A stretch of 64,000 nt of DNA from Ptychodera flava (Eukaryota; Hemichordata; Enteropneusta; Ptychoderidae): positions 37,168,866 through 37,232,865 of the forward strand of contig NC_091936.1 in assembly GCF_041260155.1 (NCBI RefSeq), in the 5' to 3' direction. A model generated the notes under the pieces. It was not told the origin of the DNA. It ran no database searches and was given only the letters and a program-made list of their open reading frames with translations. The translations under genes were made by a program, and so were the position numbers. Numbering within the stretch: position 1 is the stretch's first letter; each line of letters opens with the position of its first letter. Shown piece by piece: positions 38,479 to 50,683 of this stretch.

Positions 38479-41400
38479 ACTTACTTTATTACATTGTCAA
38501 ATGCGGCTGTACTTTCTTGCAAGGAGTCACCCCAAAGGCAGTTTTTGTCGTGGCCGGGTGGTCTAAATCCCCTCTCTTTAGAAAGCTGAAACAGAGAACA
38601 GAATGCTTTGAATCATGACCTTGTCAGAGGACCTTCTCGTGTTCATCGTAACGATAGATACACTGACGGGGCATAAGTCTCTTTCTAAGCCAAGTCCTTT
38701 CTATCTCCGTCTCGTTTCTTTTCATACCACTTTGAGAGGAACATTTTCATATTGTGGTCGAAAAGAAATGCATCAATCGAACTTTTTCTAGATCTGACCT
38801 TGGCATCAGTGATCCGAAATATTTCATGATACCAGCAACAATTGATAAACGAAAAGCGTTGACTGTATGGTTTAAAGTAGGTCATGCTTGGAGGACTTTT
38901 CAACGCTATTTTCATAACGTTTTCCCTCGACATATATGTAACATTGAATTTAATACAATTCAGTTACTGTTATTAGGTCGATGCAGTTTGCATAAAGAGT
39001 CACCTGGGTAGCTTATCAAAGATACGTGTGTCTAGTACGCGTGATGCGTAAAACATATCAGTGGGGAATTATTGGTTGAAATAATAAGTATCTTTACTAT
39101 TGACGAGGCCGGAGTAGTCAACTGAATCTTAGAGCGAGCGTTTGAACAGCTCAACTCAGTCTTGTCGGCAGAATGTCTACCACGCAGTGTTGTCGATGTC
39201 ATACGGGGCAGAGGTACAGTGCGCCCTCAGAATGGCGCAACCAGTATAGCGTATACGCTCTAATTCATCACGGCACTGCGTTCAATATCTTTTACCTCCT
39301 CTGCAATGGCCCTGATGTGGTAAGGTTCAAAACCGCAGCAGCCACCGATGTAGCGCACGCCCAAGTCGTAGGCCTCGCGAGCGAACCTGTGGGCATCAGC
39401 ACGACTTATTGCACGTGATTCCATGGCTGAAACACAATATAGTAAGATGAGAGACACTGTAAGTTTTGAACATTTCATAACTGTATCAACATAATATCGA
39501 TTCTCATTTTTATTGATTTTTTAACGTTTTTTTTTTAAACTTAGTGTGTCTTTGAAGCGGTAATGATTATGTCTAGGAGGAATTAAATACGCTTTCCTGA
39601 GTAAGGAACATACCTTTGGGCCGCCTCGGAAAGATTCTGCCTTGAAGTTTTAAAATTAATACAACAGACACGATCATCAAATCTCGAAAATTCACACTAC
39701 CACCTGCTTGAAGAGTTTGGAATTGTAGGAAAACAATGGCAAAACTTTGGTATCGGGGGGATCGATATAGAAGTGGGGATATCAACCAGAGAGCTTTGTT
39801 CCTACATTTACATTTACGTCTGAAAGGATTGGAGATAACCTTACCCAGAGGCCAGTCCGGTAATGCCATGTATCCTTGCTTGTTGTCATTAACTTCCTGT
39901 GTATGGAAGCCTAGTGGCTGTGCCATTAGATGAGCTTTTAGTCCCTCAGCTTCCAATGCTTCCTTCATCTTCTTCATGGTAAGAATGCAAGTATCCGGGT
40001 CATAGAGGCAGTTGACACCGAGCAGGTCACATCCTGGGGGAAGAATTTTATCGAATATTGCAGAGTGTCGTTTATAGAGGGAAAATTAAAAACGCAATTA
40101 TTTGAACCGAAGAGTTGTACAGAACAAATTCTAGCCTTTGTGGAGCAATAGGGAGGATGGGGTTGAACGTGTTTGCGTTCGTAAAATTGTGACAGCTGAC
40201 TCCGAGGTCCAGGCTCTAATCAGTTCTCTAGTATTAATTTTGCAATCATGAATTCCGATAAATCATCGTGCATCTCTTTGTTTTATTCAAAACCGTTAAG
40301 TTTAGATGAGCATAAGTTTGCGTTGGGCCCAGTGAACAGTAGCCTCTGGGTCGAGAGTCGGAAGCGATACCGTTAAAAAACACTTCAACTTCAACTATTT
40401 ATTGCCATACCTTTGTAACCAGACAGTCCTGTGGATGAATTTTGGAGCCTCCAAAGTAAGTGAAGTTTTCACTGTATTGCTTGTATGATAATCGAAAAAT
40501 TATATTTTCCTCATTAGAGTTCCTCGTAGTTAACATATGGAATGGCGGTCATTTTAAAATTCGTACATCGGTTATTATTGTTAGGTAACTTGTTTCTCTA
40601 GTAGTACCAAAATTTGCATTCTGACTCCTGATTTTATGACAGGGGATTGAGTAAAGATTGAGCAAAAGTTTAAAACTTTCTGTGTTTCGAGGAACGTACT
40701 ATGTTAAACAAAAAGACGCGGTCATACCTGCGTTAGCCATTCTGACTGCGCACTCTTCGATACTGACGTCACTCTGGTCTCCCGACGGACCAAGTCTCAT
40801 TGTAGCGGCGAGAGGCATACCAGTGGCTTTCATCACTTCCACTCCCCATTCCAACTCCTCTATTGAGCCAAAGAACTAATCAAATGGCATTTTATCAAGA
40901 CGTATTACTCTGAAGAATTTAAATTCTTATATAAAAAGGAAAATGGGAAGGAATGTGCTAAGTGAAGTTAAAGGGTGATGGTCGTCGGAACAGTGCTCAA
41001 GGTCGCTAGGGACCCCTATGACCAATATAAACACTGTATCCAAGCTACGTTGGCGATTGATGAAAGTTAAAACATGTTTGTCTGCGTAACGTACATCGTA
41101 AAATTTAAATGTTGCAGCTATTTTGACATGATGATCTATATACAGAGCGTGAAATACATTGTTTGTAAACAAGAAAGTTGCACATGCGCAGTTCTGACGA
41201 CCACTTCCCTTTAACGAATCACTGATTCATTACCGGTATAAATCGAACTGGCATATTGATGAAGTCAATCCTTCGAGACTATAACGGCAGTGCCGAATTA
41301 TTCTTTCCAGCATTAGTAAGATGAACGTCACCCGGAACTGGTCCAGAAGCTAGCGATTCTGCACATGTCGCTTCTACCTCCATGGTTTTATTTACCGATT

Positions 41401-43380
41401 AGAAATTATTTTTAAAGTTGTGATCGTATGGCAGGTTACTCTTTCTAAATCAAACTGCTAAAAAATGTCTATAATTTAGAATGATGAATATTTGAAGCAA
41501 AGTATCTGTTTTAGCTTGCTGCCACAGTGCATGTACAGTGCGCCAATTGTTGGGTCCTGCCTGAATTTTATCGGACAACATGCGACTCGTGTAAAACTGG
41601 CTACATGTATACTGTAGCATACTGATCGTTCAACAGGCAAATGTAAATGTTTGAACATGAAGCACTACCTCAGCTAAAAGGAAATCCACTTTCTCTTCGA
41701 CAAAAATCTTGCACTGTTTTCTGAATTCCTCTTGTACCACCTCCTTTCCCCTGCCTTCTTGGTAGGAGGGAGTTGGCGATATTCCCCCACACACTAACGC
41801 GTTGCCCTCGTCAGCAACCTTTCTGGCTATGTTGCAGGCTGACCGATTCACTTGCTCACTCTGTGAACAAATGCGTGTGAGTACATGTGATTGCGAGTTG
41901 AGGACGACTGACGTGATACGTCATGGACACAGACAAAGACAAGGGTATCGGACGTCAAAATACAACACATCACACTGTCATAACAATGCACGATGATAAG
42001 AATTGGTTAAAAGTAAAAAATGAAACTTTGTCACATGCCCCAAAGAACATGGTGGGTTTAAATATGTGTGCTTGCTGTGACATGGAGGAAGCAAATAGGA
42101 TATTATCGCGCGCGTTATCAAAAAGTCAAAAGGAACGATTTGGAGTATGAGCGAGAGTAAGGTGGTGGACAACCCCATTTGTAGTGTAGTCTATGCTCAC
42201 TGTATTAACTGACCGGTGGTAATGCAAGAAAATGCGTATATGTAATACTTTTATTTTCTTGAAACTTTCACAGGAACCAGTGAAGACAAGCAGCATTGAT
42301 AGCTACATTAAAATTGATGTCGCTGTCCTTGACTTCAATAGGAAATTGACAATTCGTCGCTTGTCCATGCAAGGTAACGCCACTACAGTAGTCTTTGTAT
42401 GATATTTTGATAAAATAATAATTAGCATAATTAGTATCATTCCTACTTGGTTGGTAACTCCTTAGTTGTGTCTTAATAACCTTATTTTCGAAAGTTACTT
42501 TTGGAGGAACGTTTGATAAGTCTGAGTCAATAGGACAGCAAATACATCCACTTCACTGAGCTCCTTGCTTGAGGGTAGTATGCAAATATTCAAGGATTTT
42601 TTACATAATTTTGAATGGTTCATTCTTAGGCTCACAAATAAAGACGCTTTGCAAAGTATTTTCCGCAAAATTTTCACGTGTGTTCGGTGCCATTGTGTTT
42701 GTGTGCGCGCCGCGAAAGAAATACTTACGGTGACATAGGCCGTGGTGTTGCCGGCCTCAGAACCACCGCTGTGCTGCAGTTTGTCATCAGTCGAGTAGAA
42801 TGTGAAGGCCTGAACTACATCGGCTCCTGCTCGGACGAATTCGCGACTCAGCTGCGTGACTGTAGGAGGTATAGAGTGCATGATGGCGGTTTACAACGGC
42901 ATGCAAAACATGTCTTGGATGTATTCAAACACGCTTACTACAGGCATTTTTGCAGTTTATGAAACAACGGCTGTTCCAGGTACACGTTACATTGCCTGGA
43001 GCAGTGAGTCCAGTATCTTCCACTCTTCGAAATTATGTTTTTGGAAACCATTTCTCAGGGCACTAATATTTATGTTTGAGTAAAACACCTTGACAAATAC
43101 GTTTACACGCAATCGTCACAATGCCAACTGCCCAATTGACCTTAATCGAAAGGCAAGGTCACTGTGAGGGGACACGCCTTCCTAGCTTTCATCTGGGGAC
43201 TTCGGCTTTAAAGTTCAACTTACTAGCTTCAGGATGTTCTACAACGGCCTCTGGAGTCCATGGTCCAGCTCTGACGTAACCACGTTTCTCCAATGAAACG
43301 ACGTAGCTTCCATCACCGACTACTACGCCGCCCGACGCCAGTCTTTCCAACAGTCCAATCTTGTCACCCTGCGTAGACAT
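37732..43380 (-). CDS. BHMT: Betaine-homocysteine S-methyltransferase, 8 exons
   Basis: BHMT is a cytosolic zinc enzyme that moves a methyl group from betaine to homocysteine, giving methionine and dimethylglycine. Exons on the minus strand: 43380-43224, 42859-42729, 41860-41669, 40875-40728, 40033-39845, 39426-39296, 38585-38485, 37825-37732 (TAA). All phases agree and give 380 residues, against about 406 in human. Blocks include [59 protein letters not shown] and [14 protein letters not shown]. The three zinc ligands are present: Cys in GVNC (about residue 218) and the Cys pair in [19 protein letters not shown] (about 302-303). The short C-terminal arm keeps [14 protein letters not shown] but ends about 25 residues early. 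The start ATG is followed by [13 protein letters not shown]. Introns hold family B and C MITEs. Confidence 0.95.
38419..38478. repeat. (CAT)n microsatellite
   Basis: CAT repeat directly downstream of the exon 7 donor of BHMT, with GTAAGT only a few bases away. It could vary in length close to the splice site. Confidence 0.9.
40440..40690 (-). repeat. TTAA-flanked MITE, family B (worn copy)
   Basis: It shares the family order of a GGCGGTCATTTTAAAATTC block, GTTAGGTAACTTG and CTGACTCCTGATTTTATG with the 25224 copy, in the same orientation. The ends are not resolved. It lies in BHMT intron 4. Confidence 0.5.
40968..41214. repeat. TTAA-flanked MITE, family C (247 bp)
   Basis: It begins TTAAAGGGTGATGGTCGTCG and ends CGACCACTTCCCTTTAA, giving inverted repeats bounded by TTAA. 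A second copy is at 50684-50933. It lies in BHMT intron 3. Shared interior: AACATGTTTG, TACATCGTAAAATTTAAAT. Confidence 0.8.
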
Positions 43381-43993
43381 GATACCAAGATGTATTGAAG
43401 CTATCGTTGATGTTGCGGTCAGAGCATGGGCGCATGCGCGGCTTTTCTAACACGAATTCAGGGTCAAGTTAGTGTCGGTTACGTCGAAACACCAGAACTA
43501 ATGTCAAAGTCTATTGTTTTGACAGAGTGTCCAATTCGAGTACAGGTATTGTAAATATAAACAAACATCTTTTGTTTGTCGTTCATGAAAAGTAGAGTTG
43601 TTCATTATAGTTCGTTCCTATAAATGGAAAGCCTGGAGGTTGCATAGTGCACAGAGAACAATACACAGTAATTTGAATTACAACCGACAACAAATGTATT
43701 TGCCACACACGCTTTGATTTATTTAAATGTTGAGTGTTCTAGACGGTCCTTTTCTGTGCTGTGATTATGTGTATACCTGCAGTATATGGTAATTGCAGTC
43801 AAAAGTAACTACTCGAGATGTTGCACAACCCATGCGCCATTGGTCTTTTAACAGCAATCATCAACCACATGATGATGTAGCAAAGAATCGAAATTAACCG
43901 TGGAATGAAAATTACTACATAATGCTCTAAATATGAAGGTCATCCTTACTTCAACAATAACATGTAAACTTTACGAAAATCATCATAATCGTT

Positions 43994-44023
43994 ATCATCA
44001 TCATCATCATCATCATCACCATT

Positions 44024-44054
<31 letters not shown>

Positions 44055-44073
44055 CATCATCATCATCATCATC
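43994..44073. repeat. (CAT)n microsatellite
   Basis: Interrupted CAT trinucleotide tract upstream of BHMT. Confidence 0.95.
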
Positions 44074-44651
44074 AAAAGTAAGCTTTCACCGAATCAAATT
44101 CATTAAATGTTATCGGTAAACACTAATTGTTCAGGCATTATCCGTTTATATACCCATGAGTCTCTATAGTCTACAGGGTCTGAAAAAATCCGTGGTCTAT
44201 GTAGAACCGAGCAAAACGGTTTGAACGCCCTACAAATAAAATTTCCTAAATCAACAATTGCATTGTGACTTCAGACAAGTATTCAAAAGCTATTCACGTT
44301 TTGTGTATCGGTATGCTGATATGCACATGTATACGCATGTACTAGCAGCTGCAATAGCTCTGGGGCCGTGCGATGGGTGATGGCTATTAGTTGGTTCACC
44401 GGCCCATCGACATCTGGGCAAGCGCAGATGTGACAGATTAATAATGGCCAGTTCTCCTTTCAGACTAAGTCCTAAATCACGGTCCCGTGCCTGACTAAAC
44501 AATTGTTCAGTTTACAACGTAGTTGCCTGAAGGGTCGTAGCTCCACCCGATGGGCGTATGGAGGTCATTTTCTACCTCTATGATGGGCGCCGAGTCCTGA
44601 CCTGAATAGCTAGGCCAACTTTTTGATGCTGACAGATGCTGACTGATTATA

Positions 44652-44990
44652 TTAAGGTAGTATGCGCCTCGAAAGTAAAAGCCTTACAATTTCGCTCAAA
44701 TGTTCCTAAATAAAGGTATCTTTCAACTATTCAATTTCAAAATCAGGAATAAACATCGGGGGTCACCGTGCAAAATTGATACTAGGGACACAAATTACTC
44801 AAGATTTACCGATATTTGACATTCAAATGGCCGCCATCCTGTAGAAAAATAAAATATTCGATTTTCAGAAAACTAAAACGGTGAAAGGTTTTCTTAGTAA
44901 ACTCAAAGAGCTTCAAAATGAACCCCCACAAGTAAGAATAGAAAAAGTTTGTGTTAGAGAGTCCTAAATTGTGGACCGTTTGATCTTTAC
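44652..44990 (+). repeat. TTAA-flanked MITE, family B
   Basis: It begins TTAAGGTAGTATGCGCCTCG. It carries the landmark ATGGCCGCCATC and the AATGAACCCCCACAAGTA block. The right terminus (GGCGCGTTCTACCTTAA in the 53927 copy) is lost. Confidence 0.75.
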
Positions 44991-45254
44991 TTACTAGATT
45001 ACAATTTCAATGGAATGGGGAGCAGGTCACGTCTACTCCTATCCGTTCCGATCCCAGGAATTTCACATCCTCTTGTCGCTGGTCGTGGTCACCTCGACCA
45101 CGGTACACTACTCTCTTCGCTCACATCACACTTTTCCTATTATTTTACAACATTTTAAATATATTATGCGGCTTGCCTGGGAGAATTGATGGTGTTTCTA
45201 TGATAAAATATGCTTGTTTCTGAACAGTAACTTACCCGTTTTGGCCATGGAGGT

Positions 45255-45676
45255 TTAGGGCACATGGTGCGCTTCTGGTGTAGTTACTAAGCTTCCACTA
45301 AAGCCCTTCAGAGTGCTATGAACATCGAACGAAACTGACGGCGTGCTTTCGAGATAGCGAGACAAGTTTGTCTCCCTACTACTGAAGGAAAGGTTTGAGG
45401 GGTCAACAAGGTGACTAGAGCCAACAAAAGGCTCTGACACCTCCATAATCCTCTTACAGACCGGAATAAACTTGATCCGTGGGATCGAGTCTCCTACCTT
45501 TACAAGGCTATGATGGATGGATGAAAGACGATGCGCTTACGGGTGCTGCCGTAGTAGCAGGCACCCTTAGAGCCCACTGCAGCCATACTCGACCAGATAG
45601 AGAGAATTGAGTTCATCAAAGCAAGTTTTATCTCTCCCGAAAACACCCCTTTTTCAAGCTCGATTGCCATGGTCAT
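45255..45676 (-). CDS. Possible two-exon gene, unrecognised (124 aa)
   Basis: Exon 1 (45676-45541) starts MTMAIELEKGVFSGEIKLAL, passes MNSILSIWSSMAA, and ends at YYGST before a GTAAGC donor (phase 1). Exon 2 (45493-45255) follows a short GGTAG acceptor and continues in the same phase with RDSIPRIKFIPVCKRIMEV, then a Ser/Thr-rich region to a stop. The intron would be only 47 bases, which is short for this genome, so the join is doubtful. The sequence TTTTAAG before exon 1 could also act as an acceptor, so it may be an internal exon of a gene that starts further up, perhaps at the 48269-48502 leader exon, although those phases do not agree directly. No family was recognised. Confidence 0.3.
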
Positions 45677-45831
45677 GTCTTAAAATAGAACAACTTATCA
45701 CATAGGATATGTCAAGCAACGTTATTTTCTGAAAATGTACCACGCCCTTCCTCCGACATCGAATAGCGTACCCCTAATTTATCGAAAAGCGCCAAGAACG
45801 GCGCAGTAAATTGGCCAGGTGCCGCTAACTG

Positions 45832-46123
45832 TTAAAGGGACAAAGTCGCCAAATTTTTTCACGAATTTTGTTTGATACAAGATACTACTTATATTGTTTG
45901 ACATGTTGTCAGATACTGAATGAATGGGTGACTATGCATATATTCGACCCCGGTTTTAGACACCATGTATGAAACCACTGCGTAAATGAATAAATGGTCA
46001 TGACCATTAATTGATTTTTGCGCTGGTTTCATTTCATTCAGTATCTCTCAACATGTCAAACAATATAAGTAGTATCTCACATCAAACAAAATTCATGAAA
46101 AATGGCAAACTTTGTCCCTTTAA
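45832..46123. repeat. Foldback MITE with TTAA ends
   Basis: Near-perfect inverted arms start TTAAAGGGACAAAGTCGCC and end TTTGTCCCTTTAA. The inner arm pairs read ATTGTTTGACATGTTG against CAACATGTCAAACAAT. A central loop of roughly 100 bases carries ATGGTCATGACCAT, itself palindromic. Total 292 bp, non-coding. Confidence 0.85.
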
Positions 46124-46741
46124 TTTTTTCAATGTTACAAAATCATCACCAAAAATGTTTTGAAGACTACTATACTGATTTTACATATTTTGACCTTGAC
46201 TAGATGTACATCTTTGGACATTGGACAACCTTTGCACATTACTCCCCTCTCAGTTTGGCGCTTAATCTTCCCTTTAAGTTCTGGTATCCCCCTCTGCCTA
46301 TTTGCCGGGGACCCACTGCCAGAAAATTTCTCCCCGCCCATTGTAAAAACTTAAATTTCTTCCCCGTCGACTATAATTTTTTTTTCTCCCCGCCCGCTTT
46401 AAAGTTGCTCGCCCGCTGAAAAACTGTGCACGAACACCGTTTGCACGAAACAGCTTAGTTGGCGGCACCAGCAACCCCGCGCTGCAACCAGGAGAAGGCG
46501 AATTCTGTAACCCAGTCGCCTCGCATTGAACCATGGGTCGTGTGCAAAACATGGAAACTCGAGAATATACGACTCGGGAGTCTTACATCTCCTAATGCCT
46601 AGAGTCCTAGACAGTCGCCGGTGACCACAGGTGCTTGCAGCGTTGCTTGGATAGTCGTTCGAAAGCCAAGGATCGAAGGCCGTAGCGTGAGATGAAGGCC
46701 GAACCTGGGTGGTAGCATTCTTTTACTACGACACAGGTTAT

Positions 46742-47731
46742 CATTCGTTTTTACGGGGAGGAGGGTCGGTGGAACTTGATCAACAATGAAATGCAAAAAG
46801 CTACCCCCTCCAAAATCAATTTCTAAAATTTGACCCCCCCCCCCAATTCATCACTTGTAAAATGTGACCCCGAAAAAAATTTTCATCTGATTTGATTCAA
46901 TAGCCTTTACACCCTAAGACCCCGGTGAAAAGGTGAAAAAGTGACCATTCAAAAGTGTTTGGAAGAAAAACAGTGACCCTACCTAAGATGTCACAATGCG
47001 TATCAATAATATCTTAATTGACATATATAATGTCTCATTTGACCTTTGAACTTTCAAGAATCCTTTTGAACTTTACAAATAATCACTTGGTGAAATTTCA
47101 ATATTATATTTGTTGTTCACTGCTGCTCTTTTAAACACCCTATTCTCATCACGAACATTTATATCAATTGTCAAACATTCATAAAAGCACTGATTTAGAT
47201 AGTTTTGTATTGGAAAAGTAGTGTTCATAGTTTCTTCATAAACTACAATGTATAGTGAATCAACATTTCGGTGAAATTCCAAAATCAAATTTCTTGTTTA
47301 AATGTATGTAAAAGTCAAAAAATTATTTACAAACACTTCACACAACATCATATTTTCAAACAGTTGAGCTATTTTTCCCAGTATTTCAAAGTGTTAAGCT
47401 TATATATGTAAAAGTTATTTCGTAAACATGGCATTAAGCCTACACTTATTTCACTTGGTTAATATGCAAATTTATTTTTGTGAACAAAAGTGATCTTTTC
47501 TGCTTGTTATCATTTGTTCAGACAAGATAAAGCCATGTTCGTATTCTGTTTTTTTATATACTTTTTTGTCAATTCTGTTGTCTTTTGCCATAACTCCAGA
47601 CAAATCTTCGTAAAATTTGACCCCTCGAATCGTTGATTGTAAAATTGCCCCCCCCCACTAAAAAACGGTTTTGTAAAAGTCAACTCCCCCGATTTTCATC
47701 GACCCCCCCCCCCCCCCCGTAAAAACGAATG
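46742..47731. mobile_element. TIR element with poly-C/poly-G subterminal blocks (about 1 kb)
   Basis: The left end CATTCGTTTTTACGGGG is inverted at the right end as a C run followed by GTAAAAACGAATG. Subterminal regions hold AAATTTGACCCCCC and GTAAAATGTGACCCC repeats on both sides, with C runs up to 17. The middle is AT-rich and non-coding. Target duplication is unclear. The right border reads GGAGCATTCG on the minus strand, similar to the end at about 53008, suggesting a related family. Confidence 0.7.
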
Positions 47732-47912
47732 CTCCTTTACCTCCATGCTCCAAGCAACGCTGCGCTGCAAGTATCTGTGCTTGTGGCTTGATACACGGCG
47801 CGGCCTCTTTAACCTAGAAAAAGGTCACGCGAAACTTCGCCGTGTACATAGCTATGCGACTGTGGATGTATGAAGTCGGGCCGGGCGCGGCTCAGCGCGG
47901 CTCAGGGATACT

Positions 47913-47955
47913 CTGCAGCATAGACCCTCCAATTTTGGAGGGTCTATGTCTGCAG
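47913..47955. repeat. Short hairpin
   Basis: The arms CATAGACCCTCCAA and TTGGAGGGTCTATG lie within flanking CTGCAG half-sites, after a CpG-rich stretch at about 47795-47910. Confidence 0.7.
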
Positions 47956-48268
47956 GTCTTCCGCGTTCTATACTTGTGTAACGGAGATATTACGTAACAA
48001 TCACTAGACCACATATGTTGTCTCCACGACAAGAATCGTGTGATATTGGCGGTTTACACTGCACTAAGCTCGATACTTTATTAAACATAAAACGCCCCTC
48101 AACCGTCGCAGCTTGCTGGACATATTCGGTGTGTGGTTTCATTCGTATTGGTTTTAATATCTCCACGGCATACCGCCGCGTTCCTCTCGCATTGCGTAGA
48201 TGTACTACACATGTATTATATAAGCAAAATTTTTCTCTGAATGAATAGCACTGACAGAGCTTGCTTAC

Positions 48269-48502
48269 CCGCTTACTTCCGGTATCGTTCACGCTGTTCG
48301 TAGAATATGTCCTGTCATGGTCCCTTGAGAGATCGTGGTCCTGCGCACTGCAGCCAAATGCTACACTTTGCCTTGACACTTGGATTTGGTGAGCGACGCG
48401 ACACGTCCATACGCGATTGACTCTGAGAAGATGAGAAGCACAACGCGACATGATCATGATGAATGCCCATGCACGGTGGAGGGTGGAGGGACTATGGCCC
48501 AT
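48269..48502 (-). CDS. Possible first exon with mitochondrial-type leader
   Basis: From an ATG at 48502 the minus strand is open for 78 codons to a consensus CGG|GTAAGC donor at 48269 (phase 0). The translation has an Arg/Ser/His-rich, acid-poor beginning (MIMSRCASHLLRVNR, then VWTCRVAHQIQVSRQSVAF) that resembles a mitochondrial import presequence. An Asp/Ser-rich linker follows (DHDLSRDHDRTYSTNS). Higher local GC supports a gene start. The next exon was not identified: 45541-45676 is the nearest candidate but needs a phase-1 partner. The open frame also continues past the donor, so a chance ORF remains possible. Confidence 0.3.
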
Positions 48503-49050
48503 GCAATAACTGCTACGATCGGCCAATTTAAATAAGTTATGAGGTCATAATGCACTTGGTGATTAGCTCGTCTATTGTGATGTTAATGGCGGTCCCTCCC
48601 ATGCGCGAAAACATCGGACCCATAATCAGTAGTGTTATCATAATTGATAGCTTGGATATACTGTTGACCTTGTTGGTACTGACGTGTATGACGTATAAAG
48701 TGATAATATCAGGCAAGGTAGAGGGAGTATGGTTTCCCAAAGCTTCTATCCTTCAATGTTTCGAAGATGATCCAAGCGATCGGACCATGGAGCTACCAGA
48801 AGACTCCATGGTTGATGCCATTTAATAGCTGATCAAAGTCCCTACAACCGGGGGCTACAAACCGTTTCTAGCTCCATGCTCCAACCAACCACTTGAGTGG
48901 GGGGTCTGTGGCTGACATAACAGTTTACACAAACAGAGGCCCTTGCTATCGTTGCTTACGTATAGGCCCTATATCTATAAATATGGGATTCTATTTGCAC
49001 AACAGATACGCTGTCACCACTATATACCGCGGGTGACGGATAATGAATTA

Positions 49051-49235
49051 GGGACTGGTCAGTTTCTTCGGCCTGGGGGGGGGGCGGTGGATTATTTTTT
49101 GCCGACGTCAAAAAGTGGCTGATCCCCCCTATTCCAAATTTTGAAAACAGGGTGACCCCCCTATTCCAAATTTTGAAAACAGGGTGACCCCCCCCCCCCG
49201 GGGCGACAAAGGTAAAACAAAAGATGGACATAAAT

Positions 49236-49302
<67 letters not shown>

Positions 49303-50478
49303 TATATTACATTTTACATATATTTATATTTTAAATAGTCATTCTATGTTTTAGTGAAATTGTTGACATGTCAGTTGTAAGACAGGAATTTCAAAGTGTC
49401 AATCTTAAAGTTTAAATACAGTACATTTTGAATGAGCTGTATTTTGAATGAGCTGTGAATGTATTTCACACTTTCTCTGCTTAACCAGATGTCCTGAACT
49501 GTTGTACAGAAATGGATGTCAATCATTAATATCAAAGAGGAAAAAGCAGTGAATCAAAACTTTGATGGGTGTTAAGACTTGCAAACCATCAAATTAAATC
49601 TACTGAGGAGCCATAGAGAGCTTTTTTAGCCAAATCCGATGTGTACAGTGTCTGAGAGGACCTTTTCTTGTGTAACATTGAAACCATAAAGCACAGCTAA
49701 TAATGACAAAAACTGCCTTTTTTTAACTGTTATTTTGTTCATAAAAAAGCATCTTTCTACAGAAAACTATGAAACAAAGGAAAATAATTGCATCAATGAG
49801 AAGGAAAGATATCTTGTCATTTTTCTATCTCTAAAATAAGTCACTGTATCAAATATATATTGTGAAATATTTGTGCATGTTGCTTTCTCATACTGAATTC
49901 TCACAGAGAGAACAGAAAAGTATCAGGAATTTGTCATCCTTTTCATATGAAATGCAGATTTCATAATGGTACACTTTCACTTAGCAAACATCAAGATATC
50001 TCTGATTTATTAAAGTATGGCGCCCGAAGGGCGCGCCAAAAAATATGAAACATCCTGATATCTCTGATATATATGCCTTGTATATTAAAGTCATGCACCT
50101 GAAGGGCATGCTGAAAGATGTATGATATATTAAAGTAATGAGCTTGAAGAGCACGCTGAAATATATTGAACATACAGATATCTCTGATGTATGTATGCTT
50201 GATATGTTAAAGTTGGGCGTGCTGAAAAATATGACTGATTATTAAAGTTACGCGCCCGAAGGGCGCGCCGAAAAATACAACTGAATGATGAATTTTGTGG
50301 CTGACACTAGCATTTTAGGCAATGATGAGCCTGTGTCAAAATTCAAAAACACACTGACCCCCCCCCCTATTGGGCATTTCAAAAACATGGTGACCCCCCT
50401 ATCACCAAAGTCAAAAACAGGGTGACCCCCCCCCCATGAATCCACCGCCCCCCCAGGCTGAAGAAACTGACCAGTCCC
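49051..50478. mobile_element. PIF/Harbinger-like non-autonomous element, G/C-run ends
   Basis: The ends GGGACTGGTCAGTTTCTTCG and the complement of TGAAGAAACTGACCAGTCCC form nearly perfect inverted repeats of about 45 bp, which then run into poly-G (left) or poly-C (right) tracts. TTA lies on both sides, the PIF/Harbinger target duplication. Subterminal GGTGACCCCCCTATTCC-type repeats occur on both sides. An (AT)n tract lies at 49236-49300. The interior includes the hairpin repeat array at 50013-50282. No transposase is seen. A fragment of a related end is at 50934. Confidence 0.8.
50013..50282. repeat. Tandem array with GC-palindrome units
   Basis: About five diverged units of TATTAAAGT plus GCGCCCGAAGGGCGCG-type palindrome plus GAAAAATATGA lie within the PIF/Harbinger-like element. 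The first and last units keep a perfect GCGCCC...GGGCGC stem. The middle ones have drifted (GCACCTGAAGGGCATGC, GAGCTTGAAGAGCACGC). Confidence 0.75.
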
Positions 50479-50545
50479 TTAGTTTAGTCAATACTGCTTT
50501 ACAAATAAGGGGCGTAACCGCCCAATCTGATTAAAATCCATTGTG

Positions 50546-50636
50546 GAGATGGGTCGGTCTTTACGCTATCTTAATACTGCACAGGCCGCTCTAAATAAAG
50601 TCCGCGTTACGATAGCGCAAAAGACCGACTCATCTC
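50546..50636. repeat. Short inverted-repeat element (91 bp)
   Basis: The arms GAGATGGGTCGGTCTTTACG and the complement of GCGCAAAAGACCGACTCATC fold over about 40 bases. The stretch just upstream (AATCTGATTAAAATCC) recurs at about 53871, so this may be part of a larger family. Confidence 0.6.
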
Positions 50637-50683
50637 AACATAGGAATCCGACGGATAATCGAACGAGCTCACCAAAAGCACTA

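Noticed and set aside
43994-44073. CAT tracts considered as a CRISPR-like array
   Set aside because: They are a simple trinucleotide microsatellite without spacers. No CRISPR array is present.
47990-48526. 178-codon minus-strand frame as one uninterrupted gene
   Set aside because: It starts at TTG. A consensus donor at 48269 and loss of protein-like composition after it favour at most a first exon.
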